64,000 nucleotides of DNA from Klebsormidium nitens. Lineage: Eukaryota; Streptophyta; Klebsormidiophyceae; Klebsormidiales; Klebsormidiaceae. The notes under the pieces were generated by a model, which did not search any database, was not told the DNA's origin, and saw nothing but the letters and a program-made list of their open reading frames with translations. The stretch's first letter is position 1. Each line of letters starts with the position of its first letter. Of the stretch, positions 12,566 to 26,000 are shown in pieces. The stretch lies in assembly GCA_000708835.1 (NCBI GenBank), contig DF237295.1:1-64000 (forward strand), read 5' to 3'. The translations under genes were made by a program, and so were the position numbers.

Positions 12566-14024
12566 TTTGAGGTTTGTGTGCGCCGTTAAACAATGGCGGT
12601 CCAAAACACAACCTGGTCGCAGCAAGAATGTGAGGCCTCGGGAAAAGACATCAATGCAGGCGTGTTCGAGCTAGAGGGACTGTGTCTATTTGGAAAGGCA
12701 AGCTTTCACGACCCCAGCATTGCCAGCAATTGCAGCAATTACCAGCTCCCCCATGAAAGTTTAGGGTCCTATCACAATGCTGTGACTTGCTGACTCGTGA
12801 GTTCTGATCCAACCAGATTCAGGACGTGCTTCGCAGATTCCGCACATGTGCAAGCCTTATAAAAATAGAGTTGTGCACGTATAAGGCACTGTTCCTTATT
12901 AAAGGCACTGTCGTATCAGAGGACTGTGCACTTTGTGGTGGGCGGAAGCTTACCCCGGGGTGCCATCGGCAATTGCCCCGGGCTGTTCCTGTAAAAATTC
13001 AGATCAATATTCGGTCACATTCCCCCATAGGTTTTTGATGGCCCCCGGGGCTTTGTACATGGACAACATTCCTCTACGGTTGGATGCCTCCTTACAAGGA
13101 GCAATTCCTCATACGTATGTACAAAACTCGATCCTTATCGACCCTTTGCACATGCCGGTTGATTTCTGCCCCAGATCAACCCGGATAGAGTGCGAACCGT
13201 AAGGTATGGCAATGATTACGACGCCCCAGGCAAACAGATCTTGCACACTGTGCAGTCACCAGTGTGAACTGGGCCGGCGCAGAGTAGACGGCGCCGACCG
13301 GCTGGAGCGAGGGTCCAAGGGTAGGTTCGATATCGGCCGGGCAAGGGGTGATCCACCGGGTAGTAAGTACCGACTCAATATGGCTGAGTTCAGAGTGAGT
13401 GAGTGTCCTAAAACCCGGTGGACCGTGAAGGGAGTCCAGATACTGACCGGTAAAACTCACGCTCAGCCGGCAGAAATGAAGGCTGACCGGTAGATCTCCG
13501 GCCCGACCGAAGTTCGTGCATGGCAATATCATTCATGATCACCGGGCCGGAGTTTACACGGGGCAGCGTGCAGTCACAACTTAGGTATTGTCAGACTCGG
13601 GAGTCGGACAGCCGGGCCTTCCGGCTTGCTTGAGATTGTCAGAATGGCGCCCGCGGCCCTACTTTGTCTCATGAGTCATGAGCCACCCATGGCTCATACG
13701 GGACTTTAAAATAAATTGATTGAAAATAGCTATGCAGCCTGCCCACACAAGAAAACGGCGACTGCTATATTCGCCTATCCTGTACGGTCAGGAACGAAAA
13801 TCCGCATAGCAGCTGCAGCAATGAGCGCACAGATTGCAATGAGGCAAGATGAGCACTGTGGGACTATGTCCTTCCGTCCATGCGGTCGGACTCTGATTAC
13901 AATCTACACCAATAGCTGACACATCGAAGGGACAAGAGATCAGATTCTTGAGGAAACATCTAGTTTTCGAAGCATTCTGCATTGTATGTCACGGTTTCAA
14001 CACCAGAACATCGATCTTTCAATT
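12566..14024. other. Intergenic region between ATX 3' end and GT90 5' end
   Basis: About 1.4 kb holds the promoter and 5' UTR of the GT90 gene (near 12566-12900) and the 3' UTR of the ATX gene (below 14025). GC-rich patches with recurrent CCCCGGGG and GACCGGTA words occur at 12950-13500. I see no coding exon that joins to a neighbour and no RNA gene. Confidence 0.45.
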
Positions 14025-17000
14025 TCAATTCATGAACTTTCTGCAGTTAGCCGCTCCACAATGACAGGGCACCCTGTCTTTGTCCTCCTCTTGTGCAAAC
14101 CTGTAATCATACCTGCAGGCGCAGCAACAGACAACGATCATCAAACGTCCGCAGTCGACGTCGGTCACGCAGGGGAATGATGAGAACAGATCGCAAAAAA
14201 CGCCTCGTCTCTACTCAAGACAAAGTACAAGCTCAATGCACAAATTCTAGACCAAGTTGGTCCACACCCTCGTAAGCAACCAAAAGCGGATCACAAGAGA
14301 AAGCAAACTGCTCAAGAAGATGGAAAGTCGCCATACGCCATATTCGAGCTGATGCCACGTGTCAGAAGCAAGGGAGCCACTCACGTCAGCTCTTCGCCCG
14401 CTTGGACGTCTCTCTTTGCCCGCAGGATGATCCGCGTGATCCCGTCGACGCGCGTAATTTGAGAGTAACAGTTGGGGCCGCACTGTAAAAGCCGAACGAG
14501 AAGCGAATCAGATGCGAGGCGCGTTCACAGCGAGCAACAGAGAACTGTCTGCTGCCATCACGAACCTAAGAAGTCCTCTTGAAACAATTACCGGTGGTCG
14601 GTCGACAGCTTAGAGAACGGAAAAACGACGGTGTCCTTGCAGCCTCAGCTTAGCAAAGACGACGAAAGACTTGCAGACGACGGCAGAGTCGAAAGACTGG
14701 AAACTGTATTGTATCTTACAGGCGTCCATTACGACCAGACGCGCAAAACTCTATCACTGCTGAGGGGCCTTGGATTGAGGTTTGCTCGCACTAAGCAGGG
14801 AATCGCGGTCACCTTAGAGGGTTTGTGTTAACCCCATACTTACCGAGTGGTTAATGAGCCGGCCAAGGTTGCCCGTCTCGGTGGCGTCCACCACGTGCTG
14901 GTCGTCGACCTTGAAGAGCTGCAAAACAAATGCAAAATCAGAAACTGATGAGATCTTCGCTCTCCCGTTTCCGCTGTGTCAACTTTCGTTGCTTAAGAAA
15001 GGGGACACTGCTTTGAAGAGCTGCGAGCAACGAAAAAAACTGCCGATACTGTCTCTGCTCCAACTATCGTTGCTTGCTTTGTAAGCGGTTCAGAATTGGA
15101 AGGATCAGCGGTTTGGACCAGGGCTTGAGCCCGTGCCTGCACGAGACAAGGAATACAACGCACCAATCTGCAAACACGAGAGTAATATGATAGCCCAAGA
15201 GCGCCGTCGAAAGCATCGCATATCCTTTGCAGAATTAGTCGGAGTGGCCGGCGATTGTATCTTCGTTTGTTCGACTCATGCTCGACCGACAGCCTGCGAC
15301 CGATGCAACGCGTCGCTGAACAGAACGGCTTCTTCTGCTTCCGCATGATGACAAAGTCCCGCCAGTCTGTGCATTCAGCAACGCAGAACCTTGTCAACAA
15401 ACTATCAATCTCGTAATACGACGCTGCTAATCAAAGCACTTGTTATATACAATCAAAGCTAAGAACACCGGGTCGTAGAGCAGCAAACTCACGTAGCAGT
15501 CCTTGCCGATTCGGCGGTAGTACTTCTCCCGCAGGTTGGCCACGCTGGGCCGCACCAGCGTGCCCCGGTAATCGACCACGTAATCGCCCTCCAGAATCGT
15601 CTTCCGCGCGATGAGGCCCCATCCGTGGATGCCCGACTTGCCGAACGACAGCCGCGACTTCTCGGTCGCCTGCGGACGGATTCATCACATGAGCGTCCGA
15701 AACTGTCCACAAAGCGTCGGGAAATGGTGAAAGAGGGCGGGACTATCTCGGGAGCAATAACAAGAATTCTGAAAGTTTGTCGAGCACACTGAAGTTCCTC
15801 ATCGGGCGAATCGATGGGGGTCGATTTCCTCAATGTGAATCTGCAACAGTGCCGCAGCTTACTTTGACGCTCGGTTTGGGCAAACAAGTCAGAGCCCTCA
15901 AAAAGGACCGTATCCATTCACAAGCTTTGTTTTTGTTAGGTTCGCTGGCATGAACTGACGTCATAATGTGAAAGTCGCCTTACCTGCATGTGCTCAATCA
16001 TTCCAGAGACCGACAGGCCCTCTGGCGCGGCTGACTGCCTCCTTGCGACCTGCAGGAACGGACGTGATCTTGAGAATTTTAGAAAGAATGAAGAAGGGAA
16101 TTTGGCGCAGGCACATTGAAAGGATCGATGAGGCACTCAGTGTGGCGACAGTATACAAGGGTGCTAGACTCCGAAAAAGCACAAACTCGCACGTACAACC
16201 AGAGAAGGATGCCTGTTTTGACCCAAAAATTTACACCTGACCGAAAGTGGGCACCTTGTCGGTCCAATCTAGCGCAGGCTGGTCTCTAACGTTAAGCAAG
16301 AGGCTAGCGCGTTGGTGGGCTCGGTAAAGTCCAACCAAAGCGTGAACTCCTGAGCATGAGCAGGTGACCGGATGGACCCAACAAGGACCCCCCATTTCTA
16401 TCTGATTACCGATTGAGAAGTAGTAGCTGACGTTGATTTTTCAGAGAAGATCTCTGACAAGCTTGAGCGGCTGGGTTAAGAAGCCGGGATTAAGGGGCAG
16501 GTCGAGCCTTACCCAGTCGTCGCCGGCGCGCGTGTGCACGGCGCACTGCTGCTGCAGAAACTCTAACTGCGGCCGCGCATGGCGCACCACGCCCTCATAC
16601 AGCTGGGGGATCGGCCGCCGCCGCACGAACTGCAGAAAGGGTTTGGAGGGTTTGCGTTGTCAGCTTTGCAAAAATCGAGTCTTCAAAGTCCACAAGTTCA
16701 AGGGTTTGAGTTTGCAAGCGCTTCTTACGGAAGCTTTCGAAGGGACGCGTTTGGAAGGTCGGGCGCATGTAGACGAGTTGCAGCACAGTGGGTTCGCTAC
16801 AGACTAATTCCAAGTGTAAACATCGAGATCGTTTTGTTTCGCGAACTTGGGAAGACAATGGCGCAGAGCTGTAACCCTGCGTTAAATCGTGGAAGTCAGG
16901 TGAGCAGGCGGAGGAACGACCTTATACCAGTGAGCTCAAGTCGAGGCAGGCCGGATCGGCAGACTTCTGACGCGGGTACATTTGTGAACTCAAACCTCAC

Positions 17001-20000
17001 CAAGGGCTCGATATGAAATCTTGAAGACTATAGCCCTTTTGAGAATCTTTTTAAATAACGCTCCATTGAAAAGGATCCTCGATCTGCTCGATCTTTGTTG
17101 TTGCATGCAGTTTCATGTAAGTCTTGTACTGGATTTCACTGACACGCGACAATCAGTGACGAGAGCACAAAACACAGAATGGAACGACCTGAACGAAACG
17201 GGACGAGACAGAAGTATAGGATAAATGGGCAAGTCGTCTTCCGCGTTCTTCCTCACCACCTGCGGTCGCTCGCTTTTCGGCACGTATGGCCGACACCGGG
17301 CCGCAGACCCTCCCCCCGACGGAGTCACCTCTTTTCTAGTCTCTCCCACAACTGGCGTTCGCTTAGCAGCCCTTGGCTTCGCTCGCGACGGCACGACCCC
17401 CCGCTTGAGGAGTTCGGCGTCTAGCGAGGAGGAGACGCACGCGTTCTCCGCCTTTACGGCTCTGCAAAAAGCGGAACAGCCAACATGAGGATGTCGGAAG
17501 GATATCTGCCTTTGCGTCTCTGCAGAGAAGCGGGACAGCCACGTGAGGAAGTAAACGAGATTGCAGAAGATGACTTTGACCGAGAGGGAGGGGGTTGCGA
17601 CATGCAGAGCGCTGCCTAAAGTCGGCAGGTTTCGAGAACCGGGCTTGACTTCCAAACCCAGATTCGAACGAGTTTAGGGATGCCAAATCAAACAACAGCT
17701 TCAACAAGAATCACGGATGAGTCGCGCAATGAACTTGGTGACTGCTTCAGTTGAAGTATACCGATCCAGACCGACGAATCCACGCCAATCGTGCTTCGCT
17801 GTAAAGCTTCCTCAACCGCACCACCTCATATCAACCATCGACTTGCCTTTCCACAGCAACTCGTGCCTCGTACCCAGATACTGACGTATGTAACGAGCAA
17901 AACAATGACAAACAGACCATGTGCGGGCAATCTTGGCGGTCGCCGCTCACTTGTGCACTCGGCAGTAGCTGCGCGTCTCCATGCCGTCCTTGCGGGCGAC
18001 CATCTCCATGAAGAGGCCGTCGAGGCGCGCGCACATCACGTGGTACGCGCGCACACAGCGCGCCTGCTGGCACTGGATCGGCGCGCCGCACTGCTGCTTG
18101 CAGATTTTGCACACCTGGGGGAAAGCAAAAAAATGGCACTTTCATAAGTGGCACGTCTGGGAGATAGCCGGAACGCTCGGTTGAAAGCGTGCATAAGTGT
18201 TATTAGGGTATTTGGAATCGGAATCTGTCCCTACGAAAGAGGCACGGTAAACGGTGTGCCGCACTGCTGCTTGCAGATGTTGCACACCTGGGGGGGAGCG
18301 CAAGTGGCGATTGGTACAGGTCAATATCTGCTAGGATCACCTCGTGAGGATTGTCGAGAATCTTTGCCGTAAGGCTGGTCAAGAGCCCGTCACAGTTCTT
18401 GACTGCCTAAGGATTCTGATTAAGCAACGGTAAAGTTACCTTATGTTTCTTCATCCATCCTTTTGCGCCCTTGCCGCACAGTGACACTTGAAAAAATCAC
18501 GACGTGGTGCCTGTTGAAGTGTTCAAAGAAGCTGCGAATATCATTGAGACCTCTTCGGTAAGGCGCCCCTCAGTTCCCTCTCTTCCCCAAAGCCCGTTCC
18601 TTCCAAGGTCGGTCAGTCAAGATTCAAAACAGCATTTTAATAGCCCCTGGAGCAGTTGAGTTTCCAAACGATCCACGCAGAGTGGTCCTGACGGCCCCAC
18701 TCTACTGGACTCCGGGTAAAACCTCTCCGTGTGGCTCGAAACCAATCCAAGCCAACCGAACGTCCGCCCGACCTCTGGAACATTCGCCCACGTCAGGCAT
18801 GTTTTGACGAGGCGGGCAGGTTTGACCAACCTCGGTCAGCTTTAATCGGAAGTTGGTTAGATTAATCGAATCACATAACCCTGGCGGTCCTCTTACCAGG
18901 TCCCAGCGCGCCTTGGGGATCCGTTCGATGCCCTCTACTGGTTCCATCGCCCCCGCAGGATCTGCCAGCTGTGTCTCCGTCACCCACTGAGCGCATGCCA
19001 CGTGGGCCCACCGCCCCTCGATGGAAGTGGGCTTCAACGCGCCCCCTGCGCAGAGAACAGCAAAGGGTCAGGGAACAAAACGAGGAAAACACCAGGGAAT
19101 CCATGTGATCCGCAACTCTCGAGGAAGCGGAAAAGTAAGCACGAAATGATGAGATGGCGGATCAACCACGAACAACACAAGAGTAACTGTTTCGAAGGTC
19201 AGGATTCCAAGAAAAGAAGAAGGATAGATAATTCGACAGCGCCGCTTTAGAGAGACTGCTGGTGAGGGGGATAAGCTGTATCGAGGGATAAGGCTTGCAG
19301 GAAACGTCAAAGCAAAACAGTGGGATACGAGCGTAGCCTACCCAGGCGGCGTCATAAGGCGATAGCCGACTTCCCTACGAATCAGATTCAGCGCATTGTT
19401 CACACCTGTAAACACAACTGGTAAGTTCATTGCGAAACGACCGGCCTTGAGACCCGCGACTTCATTTGAAGTTCCCCCCAAAATTCAGAATTGTTGAGAA
19501 GCATAAGTAAAAGCGACCCGACAACATTCCCTCACCTCTGACGGGGCACAGGCAGCAGTGCGGCTTTAGAAGCGGGTCCTCGCACGCCCTGCACACCCAC
19601 ACCTTGGGCCGCTTCCCCGGGCTACCGATTCTACTGTCGGGGTGAGCGTTTCCCGGGGACTGCGTGCCGGTTCCGTGCTGCCCCGAGTGCTTCTCCGCGG
19701 CAGCAGATCGCCGGACGCCGTAGCACAGTTCGTGAACGGTCACGTGACACCTGGACGATACGGAACGGAAACTTCAACTCTAGAAGAGCCTTTGAAGGGA
19801 AGGGATGAGGGGAAGGGTTAAAAAGGTAAGTGAGACAAATGATTTCAAGCCTTGTTGAAGATGACACACTTAGTTGAGGTAAAATTGCAGAGAGCGAAAT
19901 GAGACACGAGTAATCAACCGGGTGAAAAAGACAAAAGAAACACTCCAAGAATAGCGGAGAAAGACGTGCTTACTGAGCAGATAGGCGTCGATAACCGGCA

Positions 20001-23000
20001 GGCACCCAAAATTGACGTGACCAAAAGCATCAGATAGCCTGATTGGTCGAGCAGACCAGAGAAGACGTGACCCAATCAAGTATCCTGTAGATTCCTCGAA
20101 CGGCTGAAGACTCATAAGAATCTTCTCAGTCAGGAAGCAGACGGTCCGGTGCAACCTGGCAACAAATGGAGGCGACTCTCTTGCTCTGGGGTGGACAGGT
20201 TTGATACTAACAACGAGACCGTGGTGACGCCTAGAGGTACGACCGACGTCACGATGACGTCAGCGGGTTTGACGCACCTGTCGCAGGTGATGAGTTCGTC
20301 GTCCTCGAAGTCTTCTTCCGAGTGACAAACCCCGCAGCGCTCCCCCGACCACTTTACGTGGATCGGAGTGTACGGAACTGCAACAGGAAAGTGACACGTG
20401 TCAGTAATGAAACGTTTCGGCAACGTCGAAAAACATGCGGCTGCTGCGGGGACATTCTTCGTTGCAGGGGAAAAGAACCAACCGCGGATGATTCTCGATC
20501 CGAGGCACGAAAGCACCTCTTCAAAAAGCTGGATAAATCAGTTGCTTCCGACCAAAGCGTAAGCGAGACTTTACCTTTTCATTGACGTCGCAATACGGTT
20601 TTATAAGCTGTCCAGTGCCCGTGACGGGCATCCCGACCAGACAATGGTACCTTTTCTGAAAGGGGCTTCCGTTTCTGATGGTCTAGATGAGCCTACTTCT
20701 TTCTCGGCCAATGTTCAATGCACTGGACAGCACAGGAGCCTTGTCAAGAGACTCCCTCAGAAAAAGTCATCCGAAAAGCGCTCACTCAAAACCTTCCGCT
20801 ACCGGAGTCTCCGTGTCAAAAGATCAGAGTACCCACTAAGACTCCACATCGAACCATCCAAGAAGCCTTGTTCAACGTTAAGACTCTTTAGAAAGATTCC
20901 ACAGCACAACCAGTAGCGCAGACTTGCAATCACGTCTTTCTGAAGCGCAATTGAGAAGCAGTAGTCGGCACAGACATGCCAAGTCAGCCTCCTCACCGTC
21001 CAGACGCTTCTGGACGCTTGCCAGCGCGTCGTGTGCCTTTGCCGCCTGCGTCCGCTTTGCGGTGTACGCCAGACCCTCCGCCTTGAAGCCCTCCATCATG
21101 TCCAGCTGCAAAGCAGAGGCGCACGAAGAGCGTCCGTCAGTCAACTTATCCTGACGCAAAGCTGACGTCAGCAGACTACAGTGCCCATCGCTATTGGAAG
21201 CATTCTCTCTTTGCTTCACCCTTTCACCTGCTTTGAACAGAAAGAAGCGGGATTGCCGTCACTCTCGTGTTGATGGGCCGCCAAAAAACCTACTTTTTGT
21301 CATAGCATGTGGTCGTAGTCACAAGAATCTATGGTCAAAATCAAAAAGATAAAAAGGAGATGCTGAGCACTTCTTGGATCGGATGGCTCACCCATCCGCT
21401 GAGGCTGGTTTTGATCCTTGACACCCGTATGCTCTCTCTCCAGTTGGCCTCTTGACACTTGGAGTGCCGCTCAAAGGCGGACGGATCCACCTTTTTCCGG
21501 CCGAGACACACTTCGCAGCGGCACCGGATCCTAAGAAAGATGGGTATAGATTGTCTGAATGATGTGGAAGAAACGCCTTACGGGCGTCGATGTTACTTTT
21601 TTGAGCCGGATGTGAGAGATTCCCGGGGAACCCCAAAAAGTCTTTCTGAAGTTCTATCTTAAAACATGTAGTGTATTCGGGTGGACGAATGTCAACCTGT
21701 TGGACACTGTGCCCTAGCCGAACAAATGGTGGGTCTCCAAGTGACTTCTCAAAGTGGGCCCTCACTCATGTGCACCGCCTCGATTCGGAACGCGCCATAG
21801 CTAAGTCTGCAAAAGCACATACAGTCTGTCGCATACGAAAGTTCACGCAAGCTTGATTAGGACAAGCATGCTCTTCGATCGTGAAGCTGCCACAACGCCC
21901 TACGATTGTTTGCGGTTTGTAAATGCAAGATGAGACCCCTCATATCGTCTGGTGAAACTACCTTGACAAACGAAATTCGGTGAGGATTCCAACTGTGACC
22001 GTCGAGTGGTCTTACTACTCCAACTAGATCCATTAAGAAACGTACGATACGTGAGACTTTATGCAGCTTCTTTCGAGCAACCTGCCAGTTTTTAGTGTCA
22101 TCTAACTTAACTAATTTCGTTCAGCAACTAACCGACTAAGTTACACTAATGTTTTCACTAAACTAGCAGGTTGCTCGGGAGAAGCTGTACCACATTTTCA
22201 TAAAGAAATGCGTAGGTTGAATGAATGTAACGTTTGGAAACGTTGTGATCACGTTTGTATGATGCTTACATGTGCTCCGCAGGAAGATAGTCGCCCTCGT
22301 TCCCGTCGCACTCCACCGCCAGCGCTGCTGGCAAGCTCACTTTCGCGGTCCTGAGAAAACAGGTTAAACAAACGCGGTTAGGGTTACCGAACGCCGGCTG
22401 TGTGCTGCATGAAACGTCGAGGCATGAGTGACGAAGAACAGCAGCCGAACGGACAAGAAAAGGACGAACGCGAAACGAGTTGCCATGAAACCTGGCTTTG
22501 CCGGGTGTCAAGGCCGGAATTCTGCTGCTGGAGCTGTGTCGACTGTGGAAGAAATGCAGTGCACTGAAGCCGTTTGACCCCAATTGAAAGACTGATCTGA
22601 GTCCACCGTGCAATGGGATCAATCTGCAGGTTACGCAAGTAGAGGTGTTGCCTCAAGAAGAGCAGCACTTTGATACAGCTCAACTCCAACACGGAGAAAA
22701 ACCAAAAAAACAAAAAAAACAAAACAAAACAAACAAAACAAACGGAGGCTCACTCCTGGTTGGCTCGGCAGCGCGGACAGCTGTACTCCGCATCCTCTGC
22801 CTCCATCGCCTGCACGATCGCAAGTGGATTCGCCTCAGTTGCGCTGGTTTTAAGATACAGCGCCAGTCACTGCGTGTTTCAAGGAAGAACAAGGGCCCGG
22901 TCGGCCCCCTGGATCGGATTCTCTTGCCGAAACGCGCCGATTGCCGATATGCTGACTGCCAACGACCATTTCATGTTCGCCTTGCAGAAATGGTGGGCGC

Positions 23001-26000
23001 ATGCAGAGAAACCGTCTTGGCTCGTGGGCCTCCAAAATCCCTGCAACCGCTTGCTGTCATTACGGGCTGGCTTCTGGGCAAATATGATTGCAAAACTGTT
23101 GTAAGGGCCGCAGCAGATGAAGGGGTTTGCTGGAAAAACTCCTTGATCCACTACGAAAGCAACGATAGGCTACAAGCCTTTGCACTGTAATTTTCCGTCC
23201 TAACACCGTCCGGTCCTACCACCCACCTTAAGTCGATCTGAGCTGATGCCATCGCAGTCCGCGTGAATCCAGAAGCCGCACTCGCTGTTGTCACATCCCA
23301 CCTGCACCGCACGCACAGCCTTAACGACGCAGAGCGTTGAACGAGCGGGTTCAACATCTGCAAGAACGACGACTCCTGAACAGCAAAGCAACATCAGGCA
23401 CCTTTACAAGCCCTGAGTTTCGAGGTTCCAAGAGCGCTTAGACAAGAAGGCTCGAAAAAATTTTTGATCAGAAAGGGGTGACAATTGGCCAGCTTTTAGT
23501 TTCCCGGGTTGAACATATCCGCCCGCGGATGTGTGTGACCTCAGTACTCAAATCAGACTCTCAAGGCATCTGGGAAGAGTGGCAACCCTTCATCCCTTGA
23601 GGAAAAAACCCTCCCCACCTTGAATAACCAGATGACCAAGACCGAGGAAGTTTAGAAGGTTACGAACGCTTTCCGCTTACCCAGCCGTCCGTCTGGTTCG
23701 GCAGCCATATCTGCTTGCATACCCAGCAGTACTGCTTGTTCTCGAAGAGCTGCACACAAGAAAGAGACGGCTCAGCCCGGATTCTCAAATTCCGAACTTT
23801 CCACCAGGGAGCATCTACAAATGTACTGGCCATTATGTCATCGCTCTCAATTTGATTGCCAGTGCCGTCGCATGACCATGTAAAAGCCCCTTTTTTGACT
23901 ACGACTGTGATGCAATGAAATATAAAGGACCAAAAAGATGCGGGTGAACACGTCCGGAGGGCAGTTACTCTAACGAGCAAACGGCTCAACTCATTAGCTG
24001 CTGCTCGATGTTCCTGGTACAGAAGCCATCCGCAACATTACAAGTTTCAAATATCCCGCCAGCCCAGCTCAGCCCTGATCACACAATATGTGACCTCTCC
24101 AAAGCAACGACAAGAAAAAGCGCATGTGTTCCTTACCTTGTAGCACGCCTCACAGACTTTCTCCAGGTCAACCGCATGCCCTTCGTCGAGGCCCTCTTTT
24201 CGCTTCCCCTTTCTCTTCACCAGACCTCCACAACTGATGCACTCCTTACTGCCCCCTGCCGCCGATGTCTCAGCACTAGTAGCACCAATCGCTAGGGCTG
24301 TGAGTTGGGCGGAGTTTGGTTCTGTGGTTGAGGAGGAACTAGAGCGAAGTTCAGGAGGCACCGGGTCGAGGTGGCCGTCGAGGCGCGAGGTGGAAAGCAT
24401 CGCCGCCGTAACGGCGGCGCGGAAGTCTTTGGCGCGCTTCTTCAGATCCTGCCCGCAGAACCTGCGAGGAGAGACATACGAGTGGTATTTTAGCAGACGG
24501 CTAAGGGAAGAGAAGGGAAAGTTACAGTAGGAGGTAAGGGAGTCCAAGGGGGGGGCCAACAGAAGCGTTCTTCCTTCCGTTGCAACGATCCAAGCAACCA
24601 TCACGGCAATGAACCTTCTGAAAGTCCTTGCAAAAGTCTCCTAGAGTCTGCTTCTTCTCAAGTCGGCCATAGATTTCATGACCGGAATTGAGGACGAGAC
24701 TCACCATGTTGCAAAGTCGAGGAAGGGAAATATGTTGCCTCGTTTTACCCACGAGTAATCCTGCAAACGACAGCCGCAAAGCCAGACTCGTGAGGTTGCG
24801 GCCTGGAAGCCCCCAGATCTATCGAGCAACAAATTCTCCAGAGTCCAGTCCTCTGTCTGAAGTCAGCAGCGAAGGTTTTGTCCGGCAAACAAGCACCCAG
24901 GACAGTGCAATTATCGACCCCAGCAAAGGGGCACCGACGCTGGAGCAATCAACCGGGGTTCCAATTTGGCTATCGGCAAGAGAATGTCTTTCTTAGCAAG
25001 GAGCAGATGGGTCAGCATGCCCCTCGCTAAGAAAGACACCCTCTTGCTGATAGCAAAAACTCTCACATGCTTTACCCCAGCACGTATAACCGCACTCCTT
25101 CACCTGGGGCCTAGCATTTGAGAATAACCCTTCTAGTTCTTCATGGTATGGCTTTAAGCTTCAACCACTCGCAATTTCAAGTCTGGGCCTTCTTCGAAAG
25201 CATGATGGGCACACCTCTCTTGAACCCTGGCTCATTAGCACGACCCACATCCTCCATTCGTAAGAAATGGACTCTCCAAACGTGACCTTCGAGTATTGGT
25301 AATCTTTAGAACTCAGGTAGATTAAAGCAAAGTAAAGTGAAAGTGTTTGACCTAAGTGGGGCACGCTAGAGCCACGAATGGAGTAGCTACCCGAAAGGGA
25401 GTGGAGCATAAGAATAATAATAATACACGAAAAGCACGCTACCGAGTGGGTGAGACGAAGGTCGTAAGCCCTTTGGTCGAGAAGAGACAATGACAAGACT
25501 CAAAAAAGAAGCCCCGTATAACGAAGTATTATATTGCTTACCTTATCCCACTTTTTGGACGACGACGGCCCAAAGTACTCCACACACAGCGCGTCAGGTA
25601 CAAACGAGCGCCGCACGGCCTCGGGCACATCCGCCATCTCCACCACCTTGGCCGGCCAAAACGGGTCATACCGCGTGCCCGTACGCGCCCATACTAGTTC
25701 CTCTGCCTGGAACTTTTCCAGGGGGAACGCGGCGCCCTCAGGCATGTGCCTCCGGCTCACAGCATTGCTTGGCGGGGCGACACCTGGCGCTTCCGGAAGC
25801 TTCCCCCCCACAGCATTGCTTTCTAGGGGCGGTTTTGATGCTGCACTTTTCCTTCTGGGCGTTTCTGTGATTGGTGCCATGTGAGGCGCGTCTACAAATG
25901 GTGCCAAAGAAGGGGAGCTTGGCGAGGGGCTGCGGTCTCCGACACTTCCTGGATCCGGGGTGGTGATCCTCTCTGCTGAGGGGACCCCTACCCCTACCCC

